Origin: Burkholderiales bacterium
Lineage (GTDB): Bacteria > Pseudomonadota > Gammaproteobacteria > Burkholderiales > SG8-41
NCBI GenBank assembly: GCA_036262035.1
Contig: DATAJS010000010.1
Span: 788,915-852,914, forward strand
Length of the DNA stretch: 64,000 nt
Direction: 5' to 3'
Made by a program: the position numbers and the translations under genes
The notes under the pieces: generated by a model
Database searches by the model: none
The model's input: only the letters and a program-made list of their open reading frames with translations
What the model was told of the DNA's origin: nothing
Shown: one piece after another, positions 25,532 to 34,198 of the stretch
Position numbering within the stretch: position 1 is the stretch's first letter
How the letters are laid out: every line of letters starts with the position of its first letter

Positions 25532-26599
25532 TCAGGACGCATTCACGGCTTCGAGCAGCGGCGGCTCCGCAACCGGCGCCTTCTCCTGTTTCGGCACGAG
25601 ATGGCACGCGACGCTGTGCAGGTCGGTGTAGTGACCGAGCACCGGCGCTTCCTCGGTGCACTGCGCGACCTGCGAAGGGCAGCGCCCGGCGTAGCGGCAC
25701 ACCTTGGGCGAAGGATCGATGGGGCTGCGCGGCTCGCCGTCGGCGCGCACTCGCACGCCGCTCCCGCCGTCGATGCGCGGCACCGAGGACACCAGCGCCC
25801 GGGTATAGGGATGCTGCGGCCGGTCGAAAATCTCCTGCGCCGGGCCCGATTCGACGACCTTGCCGAGATACATCACGAGCACGCGGTCGCACAGGAGACG
25901 CACCACGTTCAGATCGTGCGAGACGAAGAGATAGCTCATGCCGAGCTTCTCGCGCAGCTCCGCCAGCAGCTTGAGGATGAGCGCCTGCACCGACACGTCG
26001 AGCGCCGACGTCGGCTCGTCGAGCACGAGCAGGCGCGGGTTCAACGCGATCGCGCGGGCGATCCCGACGCGCGCTTTCTGCCCGCCGGAGAGCTGATGAG
26101 GGAAGCGCGACAGGAGCTCGGGCGCAAGACCGGTGAGCGACGCGAGCTGGCGGACGCGCACGTGCAGCGCGTGCCTGTTGATGCGCCCGCCCAGGAGACG
26201 CAGCGGCTCGGCGATCGCATCGAACGCGGTGAAGCGCGGGTTGAGGCTTTCGGTCGGATCCTGGAACACCATCTGGATCTGCGCGCGCTGCGGCGTCTTC
26301 GCGAAAGCGTGCGCCGGCGTGACCGCGATCGAGCGTCCGGCGAACAGGATGTTGCCGTCGGTCGGATCGATGAGCCGCGTGAGCATCCGCACCAGCGTCG
26401 ACTTGCCGCAGCCCGACTCGCCGACGAGGCCGACGCTCTCGCCTTCGGCGATGGTGAAGCTCACGCCGTCGACGGCGTGCAGCCACCGCGCTTTCTCCGG
26501 CGGCTGCACCGGCGGCCGCACGAGCTGCACGAGGCTGCGGCTGCCGCGCTTCACCGGGAAGCGCTTGGAAAGCTGGACCGCTTCGAGGAGCACGCTCAT
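25532..26599 (-). CDS. Oligopeptide-type ABC transporter ATPase (DppF-like)
   Basis: A 355-residue ATPase with Walker A GESGCGKST, signature LSGGQKARVGIARAIA and Walker B LLVLDEPTSALD. The C-terminal oligopeptide-transporter extension contains the Cys-rich segment CRYAGRCPSQVAQC that typically holds an iron-sulfur cluster in Dpp/Opp ATPases. It pairs with the preceding DppD-like ATPase, overlapping it by four bases. It energises the importer encoded upstream; the operon context points to a urea- or amide-derived nitrogen compound rather than peptides. Confidence 0.92.
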   Translation of the reverse strand: MSVLLEAVQLSKRFPVKRGSRSLVQLVRPPVQPPEKARWLHAVDGVSFTIAEGESVGLVGESGCGKSTLVRMLTRLIDPTDGNILFAGRSIAVTPAHAFAKTPQRAQIQMVFQDPTESLNPRFTAFDAIAEPLRLLGGRINRHALHVRVRQLASLTGLAPELLSRFPHQLSGGQKARVGIARAIALNPRLLVLDEPTSALDVSVQALILKLLAELREKLGMSYLFVSHDLNVVRLLCDRVLVMYLGKVVESGPAQEIFDRPQHPYTRALVSSVPRIDGGSGVRVRADGEPRSPIDPSPKVCRYAGRCPSQVAQCTEEAPVLGHYTDLHSVACHLVPKQEKAPVAEPPLLEAVNAS

Positions 26600-27573
26600 G
26601 CGGCGATTCTCGGGTAATGGCAATAGACGCGGTGCGCGTCGCCGGTGGTGTGCACGGGCAGCGGCCGCTCGGCGCACTCGGCGCGCCGGCTCTCGCAGCG
26701 CTCGCTGAAACGGCAGGGCGGCAGATCGCTCCGGCGCAGGTCGGGCAGATGGCCCGCGACCGACACCAGCTCCGCGAGCTGGCTGCGGCCGTGGGGCGAG
26801 GCGGCGATCAGGCGCGCGGTATAGGGATGGCGCGGCGAGGCGAACACCTCGCGCGTCGGCGCGGCTTCGACGACGTGGCCGGCGTGCATCACCACGATGC
26901 GCTCGCAGTACGACGCGGCGAGCCCGAGATCGTGCGTGATGAGGACCGTCGCCATGTGCCGGGCCCGGGCGAGCTCGACGATCAGGTCCATCACCGCGGC
27001 CTGCGTCGTCACGTCGAGGCCGGTCGTCGGCTCGTCCGCGACGAGCAGCGCCGGGTTGCACGCGAGCGCGAGCGCGATCATGACGCGCTGGCACATGCCG
27101 CCCGAAAGCTCGTAAGGGTAGGCGTTGTAGCGGCGTTCCGGGTCGGGGATGCGCACCTGTGCGAGGCATTCGATCGCGCGCTGTCTCAGGTCCGCGCGCC
27201 GCGTGGCGGTGTGGCGCTTCAGCACGTCGGCGATCTGGTCGCCGACGCGGCGGATCGGATTCAGCGCGGCGCGAGGGTTCTGGAAGATCATCGAGACTTC
27301 GCGGCCGCGCTGCTCGGCGCGCTCGCTCTCGGTGGCGGCGACCATGTCGAGCCCGCCGAAGACCGCGCGGCCGCTCGTCACCTTGCCGGCGGCGTCGAGG
27401 ATGCCGAGCACCGCGTACGACAGCACCGATTTGCCCGAGCCCGATTCGCCGACGATGCCGACGGTCTCGCCTTTGTGGACCTCGAGGTTCACGTGCTCCA
27501 GCGCGCGCACCGTGCCGCTGCGCGTCCTGAACTCGACCCCGAGGTCTTCGACCGCGAGCAGCGGCGTGCTCAC
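26596..27573 (-). CDS. Oligopeptide-type ABC transporter ATPase (DppD-like)
   Basis: A 325-residue ATPase. GESGSGKSV is Walker A, LSGGMCQRVMIALALA the signature, and LLVADEPTTGLDVTTQ Walker B. The C-terminal oligopeptide domain has PPCRFSERCESRRAEC, the paired-Cys region of the family. GTG start overlapping the end of the permease gene by four bases; its own stop overlaps the DppF-like start. The longer open frame upstream runs through the permease gene and is not used. Confidence 0.92.
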   Translation of the reverse strand: MSTPLLAVEDLGVEFRTRSGTVRALEHVNLEVHKGETVGIVGESGSGKSVLSYAVLGILDAAGKVTSGRAVFGGLDMVAATESERAEQRGREVSMIFQNPRAALNPIRRVGDQIADVLKRHTATRRADLRQRAIECLAQVRIPDPERRYNAYPYELSGGMCQRVMIALALACNPALLVADEPTTGLDVTTQAAVMDLIVELARARHMATVLITHDLGLAASYCERIVVMHAGHVVEAAPTREVFASPRHPYTARLIAASPHGRSQLAELVSVAGHLPDLRRSDLPPCRFSERCESRRAECAERPLPVHTTGDAHRVYCHYPRIAA

Positions 27574-28445
27574 GTGCGCCTCCGTGGGTCGATGAGGTCG
27601 CGCAATCCGTCGCCGAGCAGGTTGAAGCAGAACACCGCGAGCATCAGCGCGGCGCCGGGGAACAGCGACACCCACCACTCGCCCGAGATGATGAAGCTCG
27701 CGCCTTCGGCGACCATGATCCCCCATTCCGGCGCAGGGGGCCGCACGCCCAGGCCGATGAACGACAGACCGGCCGCGTTCAGGATGGCCCAGCCCATGTT
27801 GAGCGAGATCTGCACCATCATCGGCGGCAGGATGTTGGGAAAGAGGTGCACCGCGACGATCCGCAGGTCGCCCGCGCCCGCGAGCCGCGCCGCTTCGACG
27901 TAACCTGCCTCGCGCCGCACGTTGATCTCGGCGCGCGAGAAGCGCGCGTAGAACGGCAGGTTGATGATCGCCGTCGCCAGCACGATGTTGAAGACCGTGT
28001 TGCCCAGCGCCGCGACGATGCCCATCGCGAGCACGAACAGCGGGAAAGCCATGATGGTGTCGACGACGCGCGCCAGCAGCCGGTCGGCCACGCCGCCGTA
28101 GAAGCCGGCCAGCGATCCGAGCACGCTGCCGACCACGAACGACAGCGCCACCGCGGAGATCGCGATGCCGAAGTCGAGCCGCGCCGCGGCGACGACGCGC
28201 GACAGGATGTCGCGCCCGAGCTGATCGGTGCCGAACCAGTGCGCGCTCGACGGCCGCTGCAGCGCGGCGGCCGCGTCGGTCGCGAGCGGATCGTATGGAA
28301 CGATCCACGGCCCGACCGCGGCGCACGCCACGAACAGGAAGAACAGCGCGAAGGCGGAGAATGTCAGCACGTTCTCGCTCATCACGTAGCGCGCGTGGGC
28401 GAGCATCGCGGCGAGCGGCGTTCGCGGAGCGGTCGCGAGGCTCAT
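27570..28445 (-). CDS. Dipeptide-type ABC transporter permease (DppC-like)
   Basis: A 291-residue inner-membrane permease with about six predicted helices. It has the N-terminal OppC-like extension (YDPLATDAAAALQRPSSAHWFGTDQLGRDILSRVV) and the EAA-loop YVEAARLAGAGDLRIVAVHLFPN, which contacts the ATPases. It pairs with the DppB-like permease upstream; both junctions are four-base overlaps. Start ATG 28445 was chosen because the family begins with this length of N-terminus. Confidence 0.92.
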   Translation of the reverse strand: MSLATAPRTPLAAMLAHARYVMSENVLTFSAFALFFLFVACAAVGPWIVPYDPLATDAAAALQRPSSAHWFGTDQLGRDILSRVVAAARLDFGIAISAVALSFVVGSVLGSLAGFYGGVADRLLARVVDTIMAFPLFVLAMGIVAALGNTVFNIVLATAIINLPFYARFSRAEINVRREAGYVEAARLAGAGDLRIVAVHLFPNILPPMMVQISLNMGWAILNAAGLSFIGLGVRPPAPEWGIMVAEGASFIISGEWWVSLFPGAALMLAVFCFNLLGDGLRDLIDPRRRT

Positions 28446-29452
28446 GCGGTTTCCATTCTCGGGTCGATCACGCCGTAGAAGACGTCGATCACCAGGTTGA
28501 GCGCGACGTAGAGCAGCGCCATCGCGAGCACGAAGCCCTGCACGGGCGCGTAATCGGACGCGGTGAGCGCTTCGATCGCGAACGAGCCGATGCCCGGCCA
28601 CGCGAACACTTTCTCGACCAGGATGTTCGCGCCGAGCAGGAACGAGAACACCATGCCGAGCGTGGTCACCACCGGGAGCAGCGCGTTGCGGAAGGCGTAG
28701 CGGTACACCACGGTGCCGCGCGACAGGCCCGCGGCGCGCGCGGCGCGCACGAAGTCCGAAGAGAGCACGCCGAGCATCGCCGCGCGGGTCATGCGGGCGA
28801 GCGGCGCGAGCGCGAAGAGACCGAGCGTGAACGCCGGCAGCATGAGCTGCATCAAAGCCGCCCGGAACGTCGCGAGATCGCCCGCGAGCAGGCTGTCGAT
28901 CAGATAGAAACGCGTGATCGCGGGCGGCGCGGTCGTGTAGGGATCGAGCCGGCCGACCGGCGACGGCGCCCATCCGAGCAGGTAATAGAAGACGTAGACG
29001 AGCAGGAGCCCGGTGAAGAAGGTCGGCAGCGATACGCCGGCGGTCGTCACGAGGCGGCACACGTGATCGACCCACGAGCCGGGACGCGTCGCCGCCAGCA
29101 CGCCCAGCGGTATGGCGACCAGCGCGGCGAACAAGAGGCCGGCGAGCGTGAGCTCGACCGAGGCCGGCAGCCGGTTGGCGATCTCGGTCGCCACCGGCTG
29201 GCCGGTGTTCAGGGACACGCCGAGCTCGCCGCGCGCGAGATCGCGCACGTAGACCACGAACTGCTCGGTGAGGCTGCGGTTGAGCCCGAGCTTCTCGCGC
29301 ACCTGCTCGATCGCCTCGGTCGTCGCCGACGGCCCGGCGAAGTACGCCGCCGGATCGCCGGGGAGCGCGCGCGTGAGCAGGAAGGTGACGACGATCACGC
29401 CGATCACGCTGGGCAGCGCTTCGAGCAGGCGCCTGAAGACGAGCTTGATCAT
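28442..29452 (-). CDS. Dipeptide-type ABC transporter permease (DppB-like)
   Basis: A 336-residue permease. The N-terminal MIKLVFRRLLEALPSVIGVIVVTFLLTRALPGDP is typical of DppB/OppB proteins, and the EAA-loop reads FVRAARAAGLSRGTVVYRYAFRNALLPVV. The ending VLYVALNLVIDVFYGVIDPRM is also characteristic. It starts seven bases after the binding-protein stop. With the DppC-like permease it forms the membrane pore of the importer. Confidence 0.92.
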   Translation of the reverse strand: MIKLVFRRLLEALPSVIGVIVVTFLLTRALPGDPAAYFAGPSATTEAIEQVREKLGLNRSLTEQFVVYVRDLARGELGVSLNTGQPVATEIANRLPASVELTLAGLLFAALVAIPLGVLAATRPGSWVDHVCRLVTTAGVSLPTFFTGLLLVYVFYYLLGWAPSPVGRLDPYTTAPPAITRFYLIDSLLAGDLATFRAALMQLMLPAFTLGLFALAPLARMTRAAMLGVLSSDFVRAARAAGLSRGTVVYRYAFRNALLPVVTTLGMVFSFLLGANILVEKVFAWPGIGSFAIEALTASDYAPVQGFVLAMALLYVALNLVIDVFYGVIDPRMETA

Positions 29453-29459
29453 CGGCTCA

Positions 29460-31058
29460 TCAGATCTTCGCGATCTGCCTGAAGTCCGGCTGGAGGTGGA
29501 ACCAGTACTGATACCCGGTGATGTTCCGCTGCATCGCCACGTCGAGCCACGGCTGCGCGATCGGGATGCGCGGGACGTCGGTGTTCGCGAGCTCGATGAA
29601 ACCCCTGACGAAGGCTTCGTACTTCTTCGGATCGCTCTCGAAGCGCGCGGCGTCGATCAGCTTGTCCATCGCGGGGTTCACGTACGAGGGCGTGTTGAAC
29701 ACCGCGTTCTGGCCGTGGTAGTTCCAGAAGAAGAAGTAATCGGCGTAGTTCAGCCAGCCGCCGAAGCGGTTGATCAGCAGCGGCATGTCCTTCTTCAGCA
29801 TCGCCGCGCGCCAGTTCGCCCCGGGAATCTTGTTGATGGTGACCTTGATGCCGATCGCCGCGAGCGACTCCTGGAGCAGGATCGCGATCGGCTCCGACAC
29901 CGTCGCCTGCCCGAGGTCGTAGGAGAGCGTCGTCTCGATCGTGCCCACACCGGCTTCCTGCATGAGTTGCTTGGCCTTCGCGAGGTCGGTCGTGTACGGC
30001 GTCGCCTGCGGCCAGTCGGCGTTCGCCGGCTTGGGCGTCTTCGCGCCGTAGAGCCTGGTCGCGCGGTTGTAGAAAGCGGCCGACATGATCTTGTCGTACG
30101 GGATCGCGTAGGCGACCGCCTGGCGCACCTTGGGATTGTTGAACGGCGGCCTGGTGACGTTCATGCCGACGTACCACATCGAGTTCTCGATCGGCACGCT
30201 CGACTCGTTGATCTTGTCGGTCTTGGCGAACTCGTTGAAGTCCTTGGGCGGCAGGTCGAACGAGATATCGGCGTCGCCGCGCTCGAGCAGCGCGCGCCGG
30301 TTGCCGGCCGAAGGCACTTCGCGCAGGATGATGCGGCGCATCTTCGGCAGCGGACCCGACTTCCAGTCGTCGTAGCGCGTGAACACCGTCTCCTGTCCCG
30401 GCTTCCACGATTCGACCTTGAACGCGCCGCCGCCCGCGACGTTGCTCTTGGTCCAGTTGAGCCCCCACGGATCGTCGGGCGTCGTGTGCTTCTTCACCAG
30501 AGCCGAGTTGAAGATCGACGGCACCGGCACCGCGATGTCGGGCATCGCCATCTTGTCGCGGCGGACGAAGTTGATGCGGAAGGTGTGATCGTCGACGACG
30601 ACGAACTGCTCGGGCTTTTCGAGCGAGCCCGCTTTCATCTGGAACGTGGGGAAGCCGCCCACCGTCACCGCGCGGTCGAACGACCATTTGACGTCCTTCG
30701 CGGTCACCGGCGTGCCGTCGTGGAACTTCGCATCGCGCCGCAGCTTGAACGTGACCGACATGCCGTCCTTGGCGAACTCCCAGCTCTCGGCGAGCTCGGG
30801 CTCGAGCTTGGCGAAGTCGTAGCTCGGCGTGCCGCTGGAGAGCTTCTTCTTGCCGTAGGTGAGCAGCCGGTCGTAGCAATTCCACGACACGCCGTACGCG
30901 GGACGGTTCGCGCCGACGGTGTGGATGTCGAGGCTGTTCGGTCCGAACTCCATCAGCGCCAGCAGCGTTTCCTGCCGCGATTGCGCATAGGCTTTGAACG
31001 GCAGCAGACCGGAGGCGGCGCCGGCGCCGAGTGACTGGATGAACTTGCGACGATTCAT
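29460..31058 (-). CDS. ABC transporter substrate-binding protein, Tat-exported (family 5)
   Basis: A 532-residue family 5 extracellular solute-binding protein. The N-terminus MNRRKFIQSLGAGAASGLLP fits a twin-arginine (Tat) signal, followed by an Ala-rich cleavage region ending AYAQ. Typical segments are LRRDAKFHDGTPVTAKDVKWSFDRA (about residues 98-122) and AVAYAIPYDKIM. It delivers substrate to the DppBC-type pore encoded downstream. Its place between allophanate hydrolase and the importer suggests a urea-like, amide or heterocyclic nitrogen substrate. A longer reading frame to 31160 exists, but the Tat motif supports the start at 31058. Confidence 0.9.
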   Translation of the reverse strand: MNRRKFIQSLGAGAASGLLPFKAYAQSRQETLLALMEFGPNSLDIHTVGANRPAYGVSWNCYDRLLTYGKKKLSSGTPSYDFAKLEPELAESWEFAKDGMSVTFKLRRDAKFHDGTPVTAKDVKWSFDRAVTVGGFPTFQMKAGSLEKPEQFVVVDDHTFRINFVRRDKMAMPDIAVPVPSIFNSALVKKHTTPDDPWGLNWTKSNVAGGGAFKVESWKPGQETVFTRYDDWKSGPLPKMRRIILREVPSAGNRRALLERGDADISFDLPPKDFNEFAKTDKINESSVPIENSMWYVGMNVTRPPFNNPKVRQAVAYAIPYDKIMSAAFYNRATRLYGAKTPKPANADWPQATPYTTDLAKAKQLMQEAGVGTIETTLSYDLGQATVSEPIAILLQESLAAIGIKVTINKIPGANWRAAMLKKDMPLLINRFGGWLNYADYFFFWNYHGQNAVFNTPSYVNPAMDKLIDAARFESDPKKYEAFVRGFIELANTDVPRIPIAQPWLDVAMQRNITGYQYWFHLQPDFRQIAKI

Positions 31059-31089
31059 GATCGATCTCCCCGAAGGACACAAACAAAAG

Positions 31090-32901
31090 TCATGAGCTTT
31101 GCGCGACGTAGTTGCGCCAACCGCCGTAGCCCGAGATGTCGCGGGCGCCGTCGAGCGCATAGCCTTCGCACACGAACCCTTTCACCGTGCGGCCGTCGGC
31201 CAGCGTGACGCTGCCGATCGCGAGCGGCGGCGGCACGTCGGCGACGAACGAGCCGAACGCCTCGACCGGCACGCTCCACAGCTCCACTTCGATGGCGGCG
31301 CCGCGTTCGCTGCCCACGCGCGCGAGCCCCGGCTTGGGCGGCGTCGTCCCGGGCAGCGCGTACAGCCGGTATTGGGCCGACGTGGCGCACGACTCGATGA
31401 GTCGCGCACCGCGCAAGGTGAGCTGATGGTTCAGCGGCATGCCGGACAGGTGCGCGCCGACGACGGCGAGCGCGACCGCGCGCTTGCGCGGCGCGGTGTC
31501 GCCGGGCGCCGCATCGGGCAAGGTGAACCGCGTCGCGCCGAGGCGCGTTTCGCTCGCACGGTGCAGCCGGTCCGCGAGCCGCGACAGCGTGTAATCCTCG
31601 AGCGCCGGCCCGATCAGGGTGACGCCCGCGGGCAGGCCGTCGGCGCGGAATCCGGTGGGCACCGCGATCGCCGCGAGGTCGAGCAGGTTGACGAAGTTGG
31701 TGTACCAGCCGAGGTTGGTGTTCAGCCGGATCGGCTCGGCTTCGACCTGCGCGTGCGTGTAGATCGTCGGCGCGGTGGGGACGGCGAGCGCATCGACCGC
31801 GGCGAGCTTGGCCGCACACCGCGTCTTCAAAGCCTGCAGCGTGTATTGCGCCGCGAAGGCATCGACGGCGCTGTGCTTGCGTCCCGATCCGACGATCGCG
31901 CGCGTGACGGGGTGCAGGTCGTCCGGGTGCTCGTCGAAGAAGCGGCCGATGGCGGCGAGCCGCTCGGCCACCCACGGACCTTCGTACAGCAGGCGCGCGG
32001 TCTCGAGGAAAGGGGTGTAATCGATCTCGACGAGCTCGGCGCCGATCGCCGCGAGGCGCTCGAGGGCGCGCTCGAAAGCGTCCCGCGCGAGCGCATCGCC
32101 GCAGAACTCGAGCTGCGATGCTCGCGGCACGCCGCAGCGCCAGCGCGCGAGCGGCCGCTCATCGAGCGGCGCGTCGGCGCGGCTGTAGGGATCCTGTTTG
32201 TCATGCCCGCGCGCGAGGTCGAACACGACGCGCGCGTCGCCGACGGTCAGCGCGAAGATCGAAACGCAGTCGAGCGTGCGGCAGGCAGGCACGACACCGC
32301 GGGTGCTGAGCAGGCCGCGTGTCGGCTTCCAGCCGACGATGTTGCAGAAACCGGCGGGCACGCGGCCCGAGCCTGCGGTGTCGGTGCCCAGCGCGAAGCT
32401 CACCTGGCCGGCCGCGACCGCGACCGCCGATCCGGAGCTCGAGCCGCCCGAGATGTAGCGCGCGTCGAACGGATTCACGCACGCGCCGTACGGCGAGCGC
32501 GTGCCGACGAGGCCGGTCGCGAACTGATCCAGATTGGTCTTGCCGATACACAGCGCGCCGGCCGCTTCGAGACGTTGCACCGAGTGCGCGCTGGCGCGCG
32601 CCGCATAGGCGAACGCGGGACAGGCTGCGGTGGTCGGCCGCCCGGCGACATCGATGTTGTCCTTGGCCGCGAAAGGCACGCCGTACAGCGGCAGGGGCTC
32701 GCCGCGCGCGCGCCGTGCTTCGATCTCGCCCGCGTGCGCGAGCAGAACCTCGCGCGGCGCGACGTCTATCCACACCGGGTTCGAAGCGCGCGTCGCGTCG
32801 ACGTCCGCGAGCACGTCTTCGACGACACGCGTCGGCGTGAGCGCGCCGGTGGCGTAGGCGCTTTGCAGCCGCGTGAGATCGAGACTGTAAGGAAGAGGCA
32901 T
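31090..32901 (-). CDS. atzF: Allophanate hydrolase
   Basis: A 603-residue protein matching AtzF/DUR2-type allophanate hydrolase. The amidase-signature triad is visible: K80 (FAAKDNID), S154 in GGSSSGSA and S178 in GTDTAGSGRVPA. The C-terminal allophanate-hydrolase domain (ALAVVGAHLSGMPLNHQL, then GWRNYV near the end) distinguishes it from plain amidases. It converts allophanate (urea-1-carboxylate) to ammonia and CO2. No urea carboxylase is in the window, so allophanate may come from cyanurate/biuret or from an unseen carboxylase. It is first in a six-gene minus-strand operon with a Dpp-type importer and a GntR regulator. Confidence 0.93.
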   Translation of the reverse strand: MPLPYSLDLTRLQSAYATGALTPTRVVEDVLADVDATRASNPVWIDVAPREVLLAHAGEIEARRARGEPLPLYGVPFAAKDNIDVAGRPTTAACPAFAYAARASAHSVQRLEAAGALCIGKTNLDQFATGLVGTRSPYGACVNPFDARYISGGSSSGSAVAVAAGQVSFALGTDTAGSGRVPAGFCNIVGWKPTRGLLSTRGVVPACRTLDCVSIFALTVGDARVVFDLARGHDKQDPYSRADAPLDERPLARWRCGVPRASQLEFCGDALARDAFERALERLAAIGAELVEIDYTPFLETARLLYEGPWVAERLAAIGRFFDEHPDDLHPVTRAIVGSGRKHSAVDAFAAQYTLQALKTRCAAKLAAVDALAVPTAPTIYTHAQVEAEPIRLNTNLGWYTNFVNLLDLAAIAVPTGFRADGLPAGVTLIGPALEDYTLSRLADRLHRASETRLGATRFTLPDAAPGDTAPRKRAVALAVVGAHLSGMPLNHQLTLRGARLIESCATSAQYRLYALPGTTPPKPGLARVGSERGAAIEVELWSVPVEAFGSFVADVPPPLAIGSVTLADGRTVKGFVCEGYALDGARDISGYGGWRNYVAQSS

Positions 32902-33085
32902 CGTTATCGGTCGTTGTATGCAAGCCGGTATTCAGCACGACCCATGCCACCGCGCACGTGTACTCAAGTCGTTGTTTTGATACGGACTCGCGAGTGTGCG
33001 GTGCGCGATGGGGCGCACTGTTCGAGTGCGGGCCGCGCTCGCTTGGTGCGCGAACGAGCGGTTATGCTCGCGGGGAGGAGGAAGC

Positions 33086-34048
33086 GTGCAGATGAAAAAC
33101 ATCGCATCAGGTATAGCGGTCTTCAGCTTGGCGTGTGGGGCGTTTGCGGCAGAGAGTTATCCGGCCAAGCCGATCCGTTTCATCGTGCCGTTCGCGCCCG
33201 GCGGCGGCACCGACATCACCGGCCGCGCATTGGCGGTGAAGCTGTCCGAAAGCCTCGGCAAGCCGGTGGTCGTCGACAATCGCGGCGGTGCGGGCGGCGT
33301 GATCGGTGCGGACATCGTCGCCAAGGCGCCGCCGGACGGTTACACGCTGCTGCTGGGATCGCCGGGTCCGCTCACGATCAATCCCAATCTCCAGAAGACG
33401 CCGTACGACGCGCTGCGCGATTTCGCGCCGGTGAGCCTGATTACGATCAGCCCGTTCATGCTGACGGTGAATCCGGGTATCGGGGTGTCGACGGTGAAGG
33501 AGCTGATCGCGCTGGCGAAGGAGAAGCCGAACCAGCTCAACTACGGCACCGGCGGCAACGGCTCGGTGTCGCATCTCTCGACCGAGCAGTTCAAGGCGAT
33601 CGCCGGCATCCAGCTCACCCATATACCTTACAAGGGCAGCAGCCAGTCGCTCGCCGACGTGCTGAGCGGCCGCGTGCAGATCATGTTCGACAACCTGCCG
33701 ATCGTGCTGCCGTCGGTGCGCGCGGGCAAGCTCAAGGCGCTCGCGGTCGGCACGCGCAAGCGCTCGGCGCTGGTGCCGGAGATCCCGACGATGATCGAGG
33801 CCGGTGTGCCGGGCTACGAATCGAGCACCGCGTTCGGCGTGCTGGTGCCCGCGAAGACGCCGCGTCCCATCGTGTCACGTCTCTCGAAGGACATCGCCGC
33901 GGCGCTGCAGGGCGATATCAGGGACGCGCTCGCCGCGCGCGGCTTCGAGCCGGTGGGCAGCACGCCGGAGGAATACGCGGCGCACATCCGCGACGAGATG
34001 AAGCGCGTCGCGCATGTGGTGAAGCTCGCGCACATCCGGCTGGAGTAG
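33086..34048 (+). CDS. Bug/TctC-type periplasmic binding protein (Bug 3)
   Basis: A 320-residue binding protein. A signal peptide (IASGIAVFSLACGAFAAES) precedes YPAKPIRFIVPFAPGGGTD, VVVDNRGGAGG, DGYTLLLGS, HIPYKGSS and EIPTMIEAGVPGYE. The GTG at 33086 lies 5-7 bases after GGAGGAG and is preferred; ATG 33092 is six bases further. It is divergent from atzF, with 184 bases between, and is followed by a repeat and a convergent Bug gene. No TctAB genes adjoin it. Confidence 0.87.
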   Translation: MQMKNIASGIAVFSLACGAFAAESYPAKPIRFIVPFAPGGGTDITGRALAVKLSESLGKPVVVDNRGGAGGVIGADIVAKAPPDGYTLLLGSPGPLTINPNLQKTPYDALRDFAPVSLITISPFMLTVNPGIGVSTVKELIALAKEKPNQLNYGTGGNGSVSHLSTEQFKAIAGIQLTHIPYKGSSQSLADVLSGRVQIMFDNLPIVLPSVRAGKLKALAVGTRKRSALVPEIPTMIEAGVPGYESSTAFGVLVPAKTPRPIVSRLSKDIAAALQGDIRDALAARGFEPVGSTPEEYAAHIRDEMKRVAHVVKLAHIRLE

Positions 34049-34055
34049 GGACGTG

Positions 34056-34150
34056 CGTCACGGGATCGCCACGGCGTTCCTATCGGAGCCGCCTCGCGAT
34101 GACGTCATTGCGAGGAGCGACGCGACGAAGCAATCGCGGAGCGTCCGCAG
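34056..34150. repeat. Dispersed ATTGCGAGGAGCG-type repeat, copy 3
   Basis: Bipartite repeat in the gap between two convergent Bug genes. The left arm runs from CGTCACGGGATCGCC, the right arm from GACGTCATTGCGAGGAGCGA onward. Immediately after it lie two GGGGTC-type dyads. Confidence 0.8.
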
Positions 34151-34158
34151 TTAAAACC

Positions 34159-34193
34159 GGGGTCCGACCCCAAAGAAACCGGGGTCGGACCCC
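34159..34193. terminator. Double GGGGTCxGACCCC dyad between convergent genes
   Basis: GGGGTCCGACCCC (34159-34171) and GGGGTCGGACCCC (34181-34193) can pair with each other or fold singly. They end six bases before the stop codon of the minus-strand Bug gene, so a terminator role for either direction is reasonable, though no U-tract is present. Confidence 0.55.
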
Positions 34194-34198
34194 GCAGG

